A stretch of 63,882 nt of DNA from Cyanobium sp. Aljojuca 7A6 (GTDB lineage: Bacteria > Cyanobacteriota > Cyanobacteriia > PCC-6307 > Cyanobiaceae). The position numbers and the translations under genes are program-made. The notes beneath the pieces were generated by a model. The model was not told the origin of the DNA and did no database searches. It was given only the letters and a program-made list of their open reading frames with translations. The stretch spans positions 1-63,882 of the forward strand of contig NZ_JAGQCY010000016.1 in NCBI RefSeq assembly GCF_024346455.1, read 5' to 3'. Shown piece by piece: positions 44,719 through 54,659 of the stretch; position 1 is the first letter of the stretch; every line of letters begins with the position of its first letter.

Positions 44719-44952
44719 ATGCCCCTCAGTCAGGTTCCAGCAGGTGCTCGGGTTTCGATCACCTGCCTGCCGGCTCATCCCGGCTTGCAACGTCGTCTGC
44801 AGTCAATGGGTGTGAAGCCTGGCGTGGAAATTGAAGTGCTGCGGCATGGCAAACCCGGCGGCATCCTGCATCTTTCCAGTGGCCTGCTTGAATTCATGCT
44901 TCGCCATGAACAGGCCGCCGAAATGGACGTGAACGTGATCGCGCCTCACTGA
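44719..44952 (+). CDS. feoA: FeoA ferrous-iron transport accessory protein
   Basis: This 77-residue SH3-like protein shows SITCLPAHPGLQRRLQSMGVKPG and ILHLSSGLLEFMLRHEQA, the standard FeoA pattern. It is thought to assist FeoB at the cytoplasmic face. A GGAAG ribosome site precedes ATG 44719. Its partner feoB is encoded on the opposite strand, ending 33 bases downstream, so this is not the usual feoAB operon. Confidence 0.93.
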   Translation: MPLSQVPAGARVSITCLPAHPGLQRRLQSMGVKPGVEIEVLRHGKPGGILHLSSGLLEFMLRHEQAAEMDVNVIAPH

Positions 44953-44984
44953 ACGAACACGTCGTCCCTCGTCCACGTTTCTGC

Positions 44985-46952
44985 TCAGCTCAGGGACAGG
45001 ATGAAGCCACCACCCTGATACACGATCAAGGCCAGCACCCAGGCCAACAACAGCGACCAACCAAGGGACAGGAGGGCAAAGCTGCGGCTCTTGGCTTCCT
45101 GAATCTGGGCCGCCACTGTTCCCAGGCAGGGGGTGTAGAGAAGCACGAACGTCATGAAGCTGAGCGACTGCAACGGCGTGATGGCACTCTGGATCGCGCC
45201 ACCAAGGCCAGATTCCGTGGTCTTGTAGATCACCGCCATCGCTCCCAGCAGGATTTCCTTGGCAATGAAGCCAAAGAACAGGGACACAGTGAGCTCGGGG
45301 TTCATACCGATCGGCCCCAACAGCGGCTGGAACAGATGACCGATCCCCGCCGCGAGCGTACGACCGGATCCCTCTGCCGCACCAGGGGGAAGGTTAGTGA
45401 GCAGCCAGATGGCGCCAGCACCCACGATGATGAACACGCGGGTGGTGACCAGAAAGTTCAGCATGGAGGTCCAGCCGCGGCGCAGGATGGTGGTCAGGCT
45501 GGGGGTCCGATAGGGGGGAAGTTCAAGCACGAAGGCCTCGTCATTCGGATAGGCTCGCTTGAACACAAGCCCCGTGATCACGGCTGCCGCGAAACTCATC
45601 CCATAGAAACCGAAGAGCACCAGCCCTGGCGCCCACCAAGGCCTGGGGAAGAAGACACCGGCCATGAAGATGAACACGGTCAGCCTGGCCTGACAGAGGG
45701 CGAAGGGAATGCACAACATCGCCAGAAGGCGCATGCCCCGATCCCGGATCACCCGCGTTCCCATGATCGAGGGCACATTGCAGCCAAAGCCCATGACCTG
45801 CAGCACGAAGGCCCGTCCATCCAGCCCCAGCCAGCGCATGAAGCCATCCATCAGAAAGGCGGCACGCGGCAGATAGCCGGAATCTTCGATGATTCCGATC
45901 ATCACGTAAAACACGAAGATCAGGGGCAGAAAGGTGGCCACCGTGCTCACACCCAGCCAGAGGCCGTCCAACAGGAAACGCTTCAGCCCATCAGGAGCCT
46001 CCAGCAGCTGCAGGCCTGGTTCCAGCCAGCTGGACTCAATCCATTCGAGCCCGGATCCCAGGAGGTCCTGCAGCGGAGCGGTGATCGCATACAGCACCTG
46101 GAACACGACCATCACGATCGCGAGGAAGATCGCCACCCCCAGCAGCGGATTCAGCAGCACGCGATCGACCAGGCGTGTGCGGCGGTTGCGCAGCGTTTCC
46201 GGCAGCGTCACGTAGCGGGCCACCAGCTCCTGTTGCCAGTCGTCCGGCAGCCGGGATCCGAGCTGGGTGGGCTGGCGAGCCCCTCCGTCGTGGGGGCTAT
46301 GGGTTTCACCCCAATGGTGCAGCTGGTCAATCAGCGCCTGGATGCCCTGGTTGTTCTTGGCGCTCAGAGGCAGCACCGGCAGGCCGAGGGCCTGCGAAAG
46401 CCCCTGATGATCGATCGCGACCCCGAAACGCCGGGCTTCATCGCTCATGTTGAGCGCGGCAACGACCGGCAGACCCAGTGCTTGGATCTGCAGCAACAGC
46501 CGCAGCTGGCTGTTGATCTGGCTGGCATTCAGAACCACGAGCACCAGATCGGGTGGGGTGTTGCGCATGAAGCGCTGCACCACGGCCTCGTCCTCACTGC
46601 TGCCGGTCAGGTCATGGATCCCCGGCAAGTCCACCAGGTCATAGGGAGTGCCGTTGCGGTCGGCTGGCATGGGTCCCCGCAACAGGTCCACCGTCAGGCC
46701 AGGCCAGTTGGCGATCTGCGCATGGCCACCTGTGAGCCGGTTGTAGAGGGTCGACTTACCGGTGTTCGGCATCCCCAGCAAGGCGAGCTGAAAGCCCTCA
46801 CCAGCGCCGCGGCGCCTGCGCTCCTCCGAGCCATGGCAGGAGCCTGAACCGCCCCAGCGCCAACCGGCTCGGCGCTGGGGTGGTGAGGAGGGACAAGGCT
46901 CCGCAGGGCTGGTGCTGGCGAGTTCAGAGCCGGCCATGGACACCACGATCAA
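44985..46952 (-). CDS. feoB: FeoB ferrous-iron transporter
   Basis: This 655-residue protein has an N-terminal GTPase (G1 GMPNTGKST at 60-68, G3 DLPG at 108-111, G4 NMSD at 168-171, G5 LSAKN) preceded by an unusual 50-residue Ser/Arg-rich extension. The C-terminal membrane part has gate regions such as GVAIFLAIVMVVFQVLYA and FGCNVPSIMGTR. It imports Fe(II). ATG 46937 is a possible alternative start. It is convergent with feoA and followed upstream by ferritin on the same strand with 60 bases between. Confidence 0.95.
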   Translation of the reverse strand: MIVVSMAGSELASTSPAEPCPSSPPQRRAGWRWGGSGSCHGSEERRRRGAGEGFQLALLGMPNTGKSTLYNRLTGGHAQIANWPGLTVDLLRGPMPADRNGTPYDLVDLPGIHDLTGSSEDEAVVQRFMRNTPPDLVLVVLNASQINSQLRLLLQIQALGLPVVAALNMSDEARRFGVAIDHQGLSQALGLPVLPLSAKNNQGIQALIDQLHHWGETHSPHDGGARQPTQLGSRLPDDWQQELVARYVTLPETLRNRRTRLVDRVLLNPLLGVAIFLAIVMVVFQVLYAITAPLQDLLGSGLEWIESSWLEPGLQLLEAPDGLKRFLLDGLWLGVSTVATFLPLIFVFYVMIGIIEDSGYLPRAAFLMDGFMRWLGLDGRAFVLQVMGFGCNVPSIMGTRVIRDRGMRLLAMLCIPFALCQARLTVFIFMAGVFFPRPWWAPGLVLFGFYGMSFAAAVITGLVFKRAYPNDEAFVLELPPYRTPSLTTILRRGWTSMLNFLVTTRVFIIVGAGAIWLLTNLPPGAAEGSGRTLAAGIGHLFQPLLGPIGMNPELTVSLFFGFIAKEILLGAMAVIYKTTESGLGGAIQSAITPLQSLSFMTFVLLYTPCLGTVAAQIQEAKSRSFALLSLGWSLLLAWVLALIVYQGGGFILSLS

Positions 46953-47012
46953 GTTGAAACCTCAGATCCCGATAACACAGTAACGGGATTAAACCATGGA
47001 ACGGATGTCGCA

Positions 47013-47570
47013 TCAGGCTCCCCTGTCACCACTAAGGCCACCTTTGACATGGGTCAGGGCCGTCCCTTCCAGGAACTGCTGATCCAGGAGCAACAGGGCG
47101 GCACTGTTGTCGCCGGCCAGGCGCAGACGCTTGCGCACGAAGCGTGCTTCGGCCTCCTCCTGGAGCTGTTCAGCGACGAACCAATCGAGCATGGCGGTGG
47201 CACTGCGTTCGCCAACGGTCTCGGCGATGGCATAGAGGCGGTTGATGGAGGCGGTGACCCCCTTTTCCATCTCGTAGACAAGATCGAACAGCGCCTGTAC
47301 CGAGGGCCAGCTCCGCTCCGGGGCCTCAATCGTGGGCAGTTCCACCTGTTCGTCGCTGTCCACCAGGTAGGCGATCATGCGGGCCGCGTGGTCGCGCTCC
47401 TCCTGGCTCTTGGCGTGCATGTAGGCGGAAAAACCAGCCAGATCCTTTTCCCGCAACCAGATCGACATGGCCAGATAGGTGTGGCCGGCCTGGAACTCAG
47501 CGGCCAGGTGTTGGTTGATGGCACTGGTGAGCTCTTTCACGGGAAGGGCAGGGATGACCACTTCATCCAT
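47013..47570 (-). CDS. ftn: Ferritin
   Basis: This 185-residue non-haem ferritin stores iron as ferric mineral. Ferroxidase-centre residues fit AAEFQAGHTYLAM, KSQEERDHAARM, and EMEKGVTASI with EQLQEEAEARFV. It matches the prokaryotic FtnA type found in picocyanobacteria rather than haem-binding bacterioferritin, since no conserved haem Met is evident. It lies upstream of feoB on the same strand, suggesting a shared iron response. Confidence 0.93.
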   Translation of the reverse strand: MDEVVIPALPVKELTSAINQHLAAEFQAGHTYLAMSIWLREKDLAGFSAYMHAKSQEERDHAARMIAYLVDSDEQVELPTIEAPERSWPSVQALFDLVYEMEKGVTASINRLYAIAETVGERSATAMLDWFVAEQLQEEAEARFVRKRLRLAGDNSAALLLLDQQFLEGTALTHVKGGLSGDRGA

Positions 47571-47600
47571 AGCCAGGGCCAGATGGTGGCGCCGCTAATT

Positions 47601-47618
47601 TCACACAATCTGATGTGA
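47601..47618 (-). promoter_or_regulatory. Palindromic operator candidate before ferritin
   Basis: TCACA (47601-47605) and TGTGA (47614-47618) form a perfect inverted repeat with an 8-base spacer, about 30 bases upstream of the ferritin start on the minus strand. It is the reverse order of a CRP site and not a recognised Fur or NtcA box. The regulator is unknown. Confidence 0.35.
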
Positions 47619-47730
47619 CATTGGCTACGGGCTCCATCCAGGGTCAGTAAAGGCACGCTCTGATGTGCAGATCAGGAACGTGCGGCTGCGCGAGATCGAC
47701 AGATTGGTGGCTCCGAATGATCGGCCGCTG

Positions 47731-47946
47731 ATGACGCCCACTCCCGATTCAGACGATGACGCCCTTCTAAGGCGCCTGCTCACCCTCACCCACCTGCGGG
47801 ATTGGTGCATGGAGCGACTCTCCCAGCTGTCTCTGGATGGCCGCATTGAGGAGGCCAGGGCCGTCACGGCCGAGCACCTGGAGCTTCTGGAAACCATGGA
47901 TGCCCGCCGCAGTCTGTGGGTGCGCATCGAGAGAGTCGATCCCTGA
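47731..47946 (+). CDS. Small acidic helical protein, unknown
   Basis: From ATG 47731 this is a 71-residue protein with DALLRRLLTLTHLRDWCMERLS and HLELLETMDARRSLWVR, forming two amphipathic helices. A longer in-frame start at 47665 exists. It lies between ferritin (divergent) and flavodoxin (convergent). Its size and helices suggest a small regulatory or scaffold protein, but no family is recognised. Confidence 0.6.
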   Translation: MTPTPDSDDDALLRRLLTLTHLRDWCMERLSQLSLDGRIEEARAVTAEHLELLETMDARRSLWVRIERVDP

Positions 47947-47981
47947 GGATGCAGGACAGGAAGCAGAGATGAAAAGGCCCG

Positions 47982-48506
47982 TCAGGTCAGCAATCCGACC
48001 ATCTCCCGATTCAGCTGGGCTGCCCAGGCGTTGAGACGCTCAGCGGTGAGCTCGGGCTCGGAGTCTTCATCAATCGGCAAACCGCAGAAGCGACCATGGA
48101 GGACGCTCTTGGAGGCCTGGAAGCTGTAGCCATCCGTGGGCACGGATCCCACCATCCGGGCTCCGGCCTGCTGGAACGCACTGTGGAGCTCCTCCATGGC
48201 ATCACAGAAATAGTCGCCGTAACTGGACGAGTCGCCCAGCCCCAGAATGGCCACGGGCTTGCCCGTAAGATTCAACTCAGGTATCGCCTCCACGTAGGAA
48301 TCCCAGGCAGTTCCAGAGCGAAAAGAATCGGCGCCTGTGTTCCAGGTGGGCACGCAGCAAATCATGGCAGCGGCACGGCAGAAGTCCTGCTCGGAACTGA
48401 GGCTGGCGACGTCGCGCAGCTCAGTCGGACAACCCAGCAATGGGGCCAGACATTGAGCGATGTCTTCCGTTTTACCGGTGGATGTGGCGAAGAAGATGGT
48501 GAGCAT
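47982..48506 (-). CDS. isiB: Flavodoxin
   Basis: This 174-residue FMN electron carrier replaces ferredoxin under iron limitation. The phosphate loop is FFATSTGKTEDIA at the start; GLGDSSSYGDYFCDAM is the second FMN region. ATG 48506 fits the family start, an in-frame start at 48551 adding 15 unlikely residues. It belongs to the iron group with feoA, feoB and ferritin. I did not find a convincing Fur box upstream. Confidence 0.95.
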   Translation of the reverse strand: MLTIFFATSTGKTEDIAQCLAPLLGCPTELRDVASLSSEQDFCRAAAMICCVPTWNTGADSFRSGTAWDSYVEAIPELNLTGKPVAILGLGDSSSYGDYFCDAMEELHSAFQQAGARMVGSVPTDGYSFQASKSVLHGRFCGLPIDEDSEPELTAERLNAWAAQLNREMVGLLT

Positions 48507-48831
48507 CGTGACAGTCAGAACACCCCATCGGTCTAAATTGACCCACCACAAAGAAGCTCTACGACGGCACGAATCAACGTAGTCGCTGTTACGAAGCGAG
48601 CAGACCTCTGGTCAGCCCCTCCATCTCGGCGCCATCCAACAAGTCAGCTCTGCTGCAGCGCCATCCCCGGGTGGGCCTCCAGCCGTTGCTGCCTCAGCAG
48701 GGCCCTCAATAGCGTCGCTCCCTGAACACGGAGCCAGCCCCGACCAATCCTTGAAGACCCGTTAACCTGCCCATAACACCGATGGGTGGGACGGGTTGCT
48801 ATTGATTACGTGCACCCAATTGGCATTTCTG
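48507..48831. other. Divergent intergenic region between flavodoxin and pstS
   Basis: These 325 bases hold promoters for both neighbours. The part from about 48750 to 48779 contains a Pho box described separately. No gene or RNA is recognised in the remainder, which has lower GC than its surroundings. Confidence 0.6.
48750..48779 (+). promoter_or_regulatory. Pho box upstream of pstS
   Basis: Three 8-bp units spaced by 3 bp are visible: CTTGAAGA (48750-48757), GTTAACCT (48761-48768) and CATAACAC (48772-48779). This spacing and the TTAAC core match cyanobacterial PhoB-binding sites. A TATTGAT-like -10 lies 20-25 bases further on. It predicts phosphate-starvation induction of pstS. Confidence 0.65.
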
Positions 48832-49839
48832 ATGACCTTCGCGAAGAAGGCCCTGATCCTTGGCGCCGCCAGCGCTGTCACCGCTGGCTTGGCCGTTCCC
48901 GTGATCGCCCAGAGCAGATCCATCAGCGGCGCCGGGGCCTCCTTTCCTGCCCCCGCCTACCAGCGCTGGGCTGTGGAGTTCGCCAAGGAAACCAAGAACC
49001 GAGTGAACTATCAGTCGGTCGGATCCGGCTCCGGTGTGCGTCAGTTCCACGCCGGCAGCGTTGATTTCGGTGCCACCGATGAAGAGCTGCAGGAGAAGAA
49101 GGGTGAGTTCACTGCCGGTGCTGCCGGCAAGCGTGGCGCCCTGCAGATCCCGATGATCGGCGGCACCGTCACCCCCGCCTACAACAACCCCGGCTGCAAA
49201 AACCTCAAGCTCACCCAGCGCCAGGTGGCCGATATCTTCCTCGGCAAGATCAAGACGTGGGACCAGCTGAAATGCGGCAAGGGACCGATCACGGTGGCCC
49301 ACCGCTCCGATGGCTCCGGCACCACCTACGTGTTCACCAACTCCCTCTCCTGCTTCTCGCCGGAGTGGAAATCCAAGGTGGGCACCGGCAAGGCCGTCAA
49401 GTGGCCCGTGGGTGTGGGCGGTAAGGGCAATGAGGGTGTGGCCGGCTTGATCCAGAACACCCCAGGCTCGATCGGCTACCTCAACCAGGCCTTCGTGAAG
49501 GGCAAGATCACCCCGGCGGCTGTTCAGAACAAGGCCGGCAGGTTCGTACTGGCCAATGATGTCACCGGCGCTTCCGCACTGAACAACATCAAGCTCGATG
49601 GGCGCCTGGGTGGTGAAGAATGCAACCCGGCCGGCGCCAACAGCTTCCCAATCGCCTCCTTCACCTGGATCCTGGCCTACAAAACCGGCAACGGCGCCAA
49701 CGCTTCCACCATCCGCAACTTCCTGCTCTGGGGACTCTCTCCCAAGGGACAGAACATTGCCAAGTCGCTGGATTACGTGCCCCTCACCGGCGCCGTACTG
49801 GCACGGGCCCGCGCGGAAGTGGCCAAAATCGGCAATTGA
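48832..49839 (+). CDS. pstS: Phosphate ABC transporter binding protein PstS
   Basis: This 335-residue periplasmic protein has a signal peptide (hydrophobic 8-21, VIAQS at about 21-25) and then SISGAGASFPAPAYQRW and GSGSGVRQFHAGSVDFGATDEEL, the phosphate-binding loops. HRSDGSGTTYVFTNSLS is also typical. ATG 48832 gives a proper signal peptide; an upstream in-frame ATG at 48796 is less likely. No pstCAB genes are adjacent, as usual for extra pstS copies in picocyanobacteria. Confidence 0.95.
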   Translation: MTFAKKALILGAASAVTAGLAVPVIAQSRSISGAGASFPAPAYQRWAVEFAKETKNRVNYQSVGSGSGVRQFHAGSVDFGATDEELQEKKGEFTAGAAGKRGALQIPMIGGTVTPAYNNPGCKNLKLTQRQVADIFLGKIKTWDQLKCGKGPITVAHRSDGSGTTYVFTNSLSCFSPEWKSKVGTGKAVKWPVGVGGKGNEGVAGLIQNTPGSIGYLNQAFVKGKITPAAVQNKAGRFVLANDVTGASALNNIKLDGRLGGEECNPAGANSFPIASFTWILAYKTGNGANASTIRNFLLWGLSPKGQNIAKSLDYVPLTGAVLARARAEVAKIGN

Positions 49840-49875
49840 TCCTGTTGGATCGACTCACCCCTTGAGGGTAAGTTC

Positions 49876-49899
49876 GGGGGGCCTTTCGGCCCCCTTTTT
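49876..49899 (+). terminator. Intrinsic terminator after pstS
   Basis: The arms GGGGGGCC (49876-49883) and GGCCCCC (49888-49894) form a strong stem with a short loop, followed by TTTTT at 49895-49899. It lies 37 bases after the pstS stop. Confidence 0.9.
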
Positions 49900-50038
49900 A
49901 GTGCCAATCATTTCACTCACTCAAAAGCGGCAGATAAGCACAGCGTCGTGGCCGTACTGATCCACTTGGTGAGAAATCCGGGGAGTGTTTCACGCCCCGG
50001 GCATGGTCATGGCTATGAACGATGACGACTGGCAGTTG

Positions 50039-50242
50039 TCAGCTCTGGTCTGTGGCCTCATCAAGCTTCTTGGCCGCCTTCTTCGCTTCCTCCTTCAATT
50101 GGGCTTCCGCCTTCATGGCCTCGGCCTGGACTTGCTTGGCTTCGCCTTTGATTTGTTGTCCCTTATCGCCAGTGATGGAGCCGACGGCGGACTGGAGTTT
50201 GCCTTCAGCCTCTTTGGCTGCGGCGTCGAGTTTGTTAGACAT
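50039..50242 (-). CDS. CsbD-like small stress protein
   Basis: This 67-residue hydrophilic protein, from ATG 50242, has the CsbD pattern: LDAAAKEAEGKLQSAVGSITGD, then KGQQIKGEAKQ and Lys/Ala/Glu-rich helices. CsbD-type proteins are induced by general stress and are of unknown mechanism. It is isolated between pstS and chlH. Confidence 0.82.
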   Translation of the reverse strand: MSNKLDAAAKEAEGKLQSAVGSITGDKGQQIKGEAKQVQAEAMKAEAQLKEEAKKAAKKLDEATDQS

Positions 50243-50499
50243 GGTTCTCAGAGGTGTAGGGAATGGAGCTGGGTGGATCAACGATGCCACCAATGGCACC
50301 ACTCAGTCCTACGCAGGAATCGCTGCGGCAGGCGGTGGATCCGCGGGCAAAGCAGGTTGCCGCCACAGACCCAGGCGAAAAGCTCAGCGGCCACGGCCCC
50401 TGCGGGAGATATTAAGAGTTATGAGGATATCGACGCTCTTTCTCTCCATGCAGCGCATCTGCTGTTAAAGGCTGCGGCATCAACCAGAGCCCTGAACGA

Positions 50500-53400
50500 T
50501 CAGGCCTGGCCGCTCACCCCCTCGATCCGGTCCTCGATTTCCTGGTAGATCTCCTGCAGCTGGGCGATGTTCTCGTCTGAGGTCTCCCAGTAACCGCGGC
50601 CGTTCACCTCCAGCAGGGTGCCGACGATGCGGCGGAAGCTGTGGGGGTTGAGGTCCATCAGCCGCTGGCGCATCTCGGGATCGTTGATGAAGGTGTCGTT
50701 GGCCTCCTCATACACAAAGTTGTCGACCGCGCCGCTGGTGGCACTCCAGCCCAGGGTGAAGTTGAGCCGCTTGGCCACCTCCCGCACCCCCTCGTAGCCG
50801 GAATTCAGCATGCCCTCGTACCACTTGGGGTTGAGCAGCTTGGTGCGGGAATCGAGGCGGATGGTTTCGCTCAGGGAACGCACCTGGGCGTTGGCGGTGG
50901 TGGTATCAGCGATGTAGCTGGTGGGGGCCTTGCCGTCGTCGCGCAGGCCGGCGATCAGCTTGGTGGGGTCGGAGTCGAAGTAATGGCTCACATCGGTGAG
51001 GGAGATCTCCGCCGAATCCAGGTTCTGGAACGTGACATCGGCGGTCTTCATCGCCGATTCGAACACCTCACGGTTCTGGTTCATCTCGCCGGGATTGTCG
51101 GCGTTGAAGGCAAACGTCTTGCGACTGAGATACATCTCCTGCAGCTCACCCTCCTCCTCCCAGGTGCTGTTCTCCACCGCCAGGTTGACGTTGGAGCTGT
51201 AGCTGCCGCTGGCGTTGGAGAACACCCGGGTGGCGGCATCCCGCAGGGAAATGCCCTGCTCGGCGGCCTGCTCCTGGCTGTGCTTGCGCACGAAGTTCAT
51301 CTCCAGGGGCTCATCGGCCTCGGCGGCCATCTTGACCCCCTGGTCGATCAGGCCCATCTGGTTGATGAACAGGTCGCGGAACACGCCCGAACAGTTCACC
51401 ACCACATCGATGCGGGGCCGGCCCAGCTCCTCGAGGGAGAGCAATTCAAGTTTGTTGACCCGGCCGAGGGAATCGGCCACGGGGCGCACGCCGATGAACC
51501 AGAGGATCTGGGCGAGGGATTCGCCGTAGGTCTTGATGTTGTCGGTGCCCCAGAGGACGCAGGCGATGGTTTCGGGCCAGGTGCCCTGCTCGGCCTTCTG
51601 GCGCTCGATCAGCCGGTCGACCACCACCTTGGCCGCCGCGATGGCCGCCCGGGTGGGGATGGCCTGGGGATCGAGGGCGTGGATGTTCTTGCCGCTGGGC
51701 AGCACCCCGGGGTTGCGGATCGGATCCCCACCTGGCCCGGGCAGCACGTACTCGCCATCGAGGGCCCGCAGCAGGCTCTCCATCTCCATGTCGGCGCAGA
51801 TCTGCTCCAGGCAGAAGCGCAGGTAGGTGAACTGGCGATCCAGCTCGGTGACATCCACATCGGCGAAGCCCGCCTGGCGGCAGGCACTCAGCCAGGGGCT
51901 GGGCAGGCGGTAGCCGACGCGCTCCAGCAGGTCGAAGAACCAGACGAAGCGGCGCTGCAGGCTCACCCGGCCGTCGCTGCCGGTGACCTGGCGCACCATG
52001 GCCCCCACCGCCGAACGGCAGGCCTCGGTGATCACCCGGTTGAGCTCCACATCCGCCAGCACGCCCGCGTCGTTGCCGCTGTAAACCTCGGCGATGGTGC
52101 GGCCGCGGCTCTCGGCCAGCAGGGCCGGCAGGGAACGCAGGCCCTCCTCTTCCCGCTCCAGGGCGGAGATGCTCACCAGGGTGGCGATCGCCTCCTCGGC
52201 GGTGGGCGGCTTGCCGATGGTGTGCAGGCCGCAGGGCAGCAGCCGGCTCTCGATCTCCATCAGCTGGCGGTACACGGCCCCCACCACCCCATCACGACCG
52301 TCGCGATCGAGCGCCGCCGCATCGGCATCGCCCTCGGGCAACACCACATCTTTATCGAGGTTGCACTGGCGGGCCGTTTCGATGATCGCGTTGACAATCT
52401 GCACGCCTCTGGAGCTCTCGCGCAACTGCTGGTAGGAGCCCACCAGCTCACCCAGCTCCTTGAGGCCCTTGTAGAGGCCGGCATTCTCGGCCGGCGGGGT
52501 GAGGTAGCTGATCGTGGAGGCATAGCCGCGCCGCTTGGCGATGGTGGCCTCCGAGGGGTTGTTGGCGGCGTAGTAATAGAGGTTGGGCAGGGCGCCGATG
52601 AGCGAATCGGGGTAGCAGGTTTCGCTCATGCCCATCTGCTTGCCCGGCATGAACTCCAGCGAGCCATGGGTGCCGAAGTGCAGCACCGCATCGGCACCCC
52701 AGACCTTCTCCAGGTAGGTGTAATAAGCGGCGAAGCCATGGTGGGGGCTGGCGCTGCGCGAGTAGAGGAGGCGCATCGGATCGCCCTCGTAGCCGAAGGT
52801 GGGCTGCACCCCCACGAACACGTTGCCGAAGTGGTGGCCGTAGATCAGGAGGTTGGTGCCGTCGGAGTTGAGGCTGCCCGGGGGCTTGCCCCAGTTCTCT
52901 TCCAGGCGTTCGGAGTAGGGGGTGAGCCGCTCGTACTCCTCGACGCTCATGCGGTGGGCGATCGCCAGCTCAGGGGCGCCTTCGAGGGCCTCCGGATCGC
53001 TGAGCACCGCCTGCATCAGCTCCTTCGGGGTGCGAGGCATGGCGTCCACCCTGTAGCCCTTCGCCTTCATCTCCTCCAGCACGCGGAAGATCGAGCCGAA
53101 CACATCGAGGTAGGCGGCGGTGCCCACGTTGCCCTTGTCGGGAGGGAAGCTGAACACGGTGATCGCCAGCTTCTTTTCAGCCCGCGGCTTGATCCGCAGC
53201 GAGGCCCAGCGGATGGCCCGTTCGGCGATGGCATCCACCCGGTCCTGCAGGGTGTGGGCCTTGCCGGTGGCGTCATCGCGCCCCGACAGCACGATCGGTT
53301 CGATGGCGCCGTCGAGTTCGGGGATGGCGATCTGCAGGGCCACCTGCACCGGGTGCAGCCCCAGATCGCTCTCCTCCCACTCCTGCGTCGTCTGGAACAC

Positions 53401-54522
53401 CAGGGGCAGGGCCACCATGTAGGGCCGGTTGAGCCGCTTGAGGGTTTCGATCGCCTTGGGGTGGTCCTGGCGGGCCGGGCCGCCCACCAGGGCGAAGCCG
53501 GTGAGGCTCACCACCCCATCCACCAGGGGTTGGTCGGGCTGGAGCGGGTCGTAGAAGAAGGAGGAAACGGGACGGGAGAAGTCGAGGCCGCCGCAGAACA
53601 AGGGAATCACCGTGGCGCCCCGGTATTCGAGCTCCTGAATGATTGCCACGTAGTGGGCGTCATCGCCGGTGACGATGTGGCTGCGCTGCAGCACCAGGCC
53701 GATCACCGGCCCCTGGCGGGCCTTGTCGCTCAGGTCGGCGCGGCTGGCGCTCCAGTTGAGGTACTCCTTGAGGTCCTCGAACATCCCCGGCGCCATCGGG
53801 TGCCAGATGCCCAGATCGGGGAACACCACCGGGTCAGCCACGGTGAGCTGGGGCCGGCCCAGCTCCGCTTTGCCGAACACGTAGCGGTCGGCCAGCATCA
53901 GCAGGAAGTTGCGCAGGTTGTCCGGCGTTCCCCCCAGCCAGTACTGGAAGCTGAGCATGAAGGAACGGGCGTCCTGGGCCTTCTCCACCGGCAGGTACTT
54001 GAGCACCGTCGGCAGGGTGTTCAGCAGCTTGAGCATGGCGTCCTGGAAGCCGGCCCCATTGGCTTCCTTGCGCTTGCGCATGAACTGGGCGATGGCGCTC
54101 TTGCTCTGGCCCAGCTGGGCCATCGAGAAGGTGCCGAGCTTGTTGAGGCGCATCACCTCCGGCATCGACGGGAACACCACCACCGCCTTGAGCCGGTCGC
54201 GGTGCGGCGCCACCGCCTCCACCACCTTCTGGGCGAGGTCCTCGATGAAGATCAGCGAGGCGATGAAGACATCGGCGGCGGCCACGTCGGCGCAGAAGTC
54301 GGCGTAGTTGGCCGGATCGCGCAGCTCCTCGATCAGGTAGCCGCTGAGCTCCACCGCCAGGGGCCCGTTCTGGTCATTGAGGCCGGTGGCGGCAGTGGTG
54401 AGGGCGTTCTGATACTGGGGTTCGAGCACCACATAGACGGCCTTCATCACCACCCGGTCGTTGGCGCCATCGGTGGAGGCAGGGCTGACCCGGCGGCTGG
54501 CGGAACGGACCTGCGTGAACAT
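50500..54522 (-). CDS. chlH: Magnesium chelatase subunit H
   Basis: This 1340-residue protein is the porphyrin-binding subunit of Mg-chelatase, which inserts magnesium into protoporphyrin IX at the first committed step of chlorophyll synthesis. Characteristic blocks include [35 protein letters not shown] and [13 protein letters not shown]. Length is standard for ChlH. ATG 54522 is preferred over a longer frame to 54696. It is divergent from dapB with 137 bases between. No chlD or chlI is adjacent. Confidence 0.97.
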   Translation of the reverse strand: MFTQVRSASRRVSPASTDGANDRVVMKAVYVVLEPQYQNALTTAATGLNDQNGPLAVELSGYLIEELRDPANYADFCADVAAADVFIASLIFIEDLAQKVVEAVAPHRDRLKAVVVFPSMPEVMRLNKLGTFSMAQLGQSKSAIAQFMRKRKEANGAGFQDAMLKLLNTLPTVLKYLPVEKAQDARSFMLSFQYWLGGTPDNLRNFLLMLADRYVFGKAELGRPQLTVADPVVFPDLGIWHPMAPGMFEDLKEYLNWSASRADLSDKARQGPVIGLVLQRSHIVTGDDAHYVAIIQELEYRGATVIPLFCGGLDFSRPVSSFFYDPLQPDQPLVDGVVSLTGFALVGGPARQDHPKAIETLKRLNRPYMVALPLVFQTTQEWEESDLGLHPVQVALQIAIPELDGAIEPIVLSGRDDATGKAHTLQDRVDAIAERAIRWASLRIKPRAEKKLAITVFSFPPDKGNVGTAAYLDVFGSIFRVLEEMKAKGYRVDAMPRTPKELMQAVLSDPEALEGAPELAIAHRMSVEEYERLTPYSERLEENWGKPPGSLNSDGTNLLIYGHHFGNVFVGVQPTFGYEGDPMRLLYSRSASPHHGFAAYYTYLEKVWGADAVLHFGTHGSLEFMPGKQMGMSETCYPDSLIGALPNLYYYAANNPSEATIAKRRGYASTISYLTPPAENAGLYKGLKELGELVGSYQQLRESSRGVQIVNAIIETARQCNLDKDVVLPEGDADAAALDRDGRDGVVGAVYRQLMEIESRLLPCGLHTIGKPPTAEEAIATLVSISALEREEEGLRSLPALLAESRGRTIAEVYSGNDAGVLADVELNRVITEACRSAVGAMVRQVTGSDGRVSLQRRFVWFFDLLERVGYRLPSPWLSACRQAGFADVDVTELDRQFTYLRFCLEQICADMEMESLLRALDGEYVLPGPGGDPIRNPGVLPSGKNIHALDPQAIPTRAAIAAAKVVVDRLIERQKAEQGTWPETIACVLWGTDNIKTYGESLAQILWFIGVRPVADSLGRVNKLELLSLEELGRPRIDVVVNCSGVFRDLFINQMGLIDQGVKMAAEADEPLEMNFVRKHSQEQAAEQGISLRDAATRVFSNASGSYSSNVNLAVENSTWEEEGELQEMYLSRKTFAFNADNPGEMNQNREVFESAMKTADVTFQNLDSAEISLTDVSHYFDSDPTKLIAGLRDDGKAPTSYIADTTTANAQVRSLSETIRLDSRTKLLNPKWYEGMLNSGYEGVREVAKRLNFTLGWSATSGAVDNFVYEEANDTFINDPEMRQRLMDLNPHSFRRIVGTLLEVNGRGYWETSDENIAQLQEIYQEIEDRIEGVSGQA

Positions 54523-54659
54523 GCGGCGGCAGCGTTGAGCAATGTGAAGCAGCCTACGGAGCTCCCGCCGGGGACGCGATCGGTTGCAGCGCAGCGTTAC
54601 AGGCCCACGCCCTGCCGGAGGGCCAGGCCACATAGGCTCGCCTGGAGTGCTAGCCGCCC

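Noticed and set aside
48507..48570. Fur box in front of flavodoxin
   Set aside because: No sequence close to the GATAATGATAATCATTATC pattern was seen on either strand.
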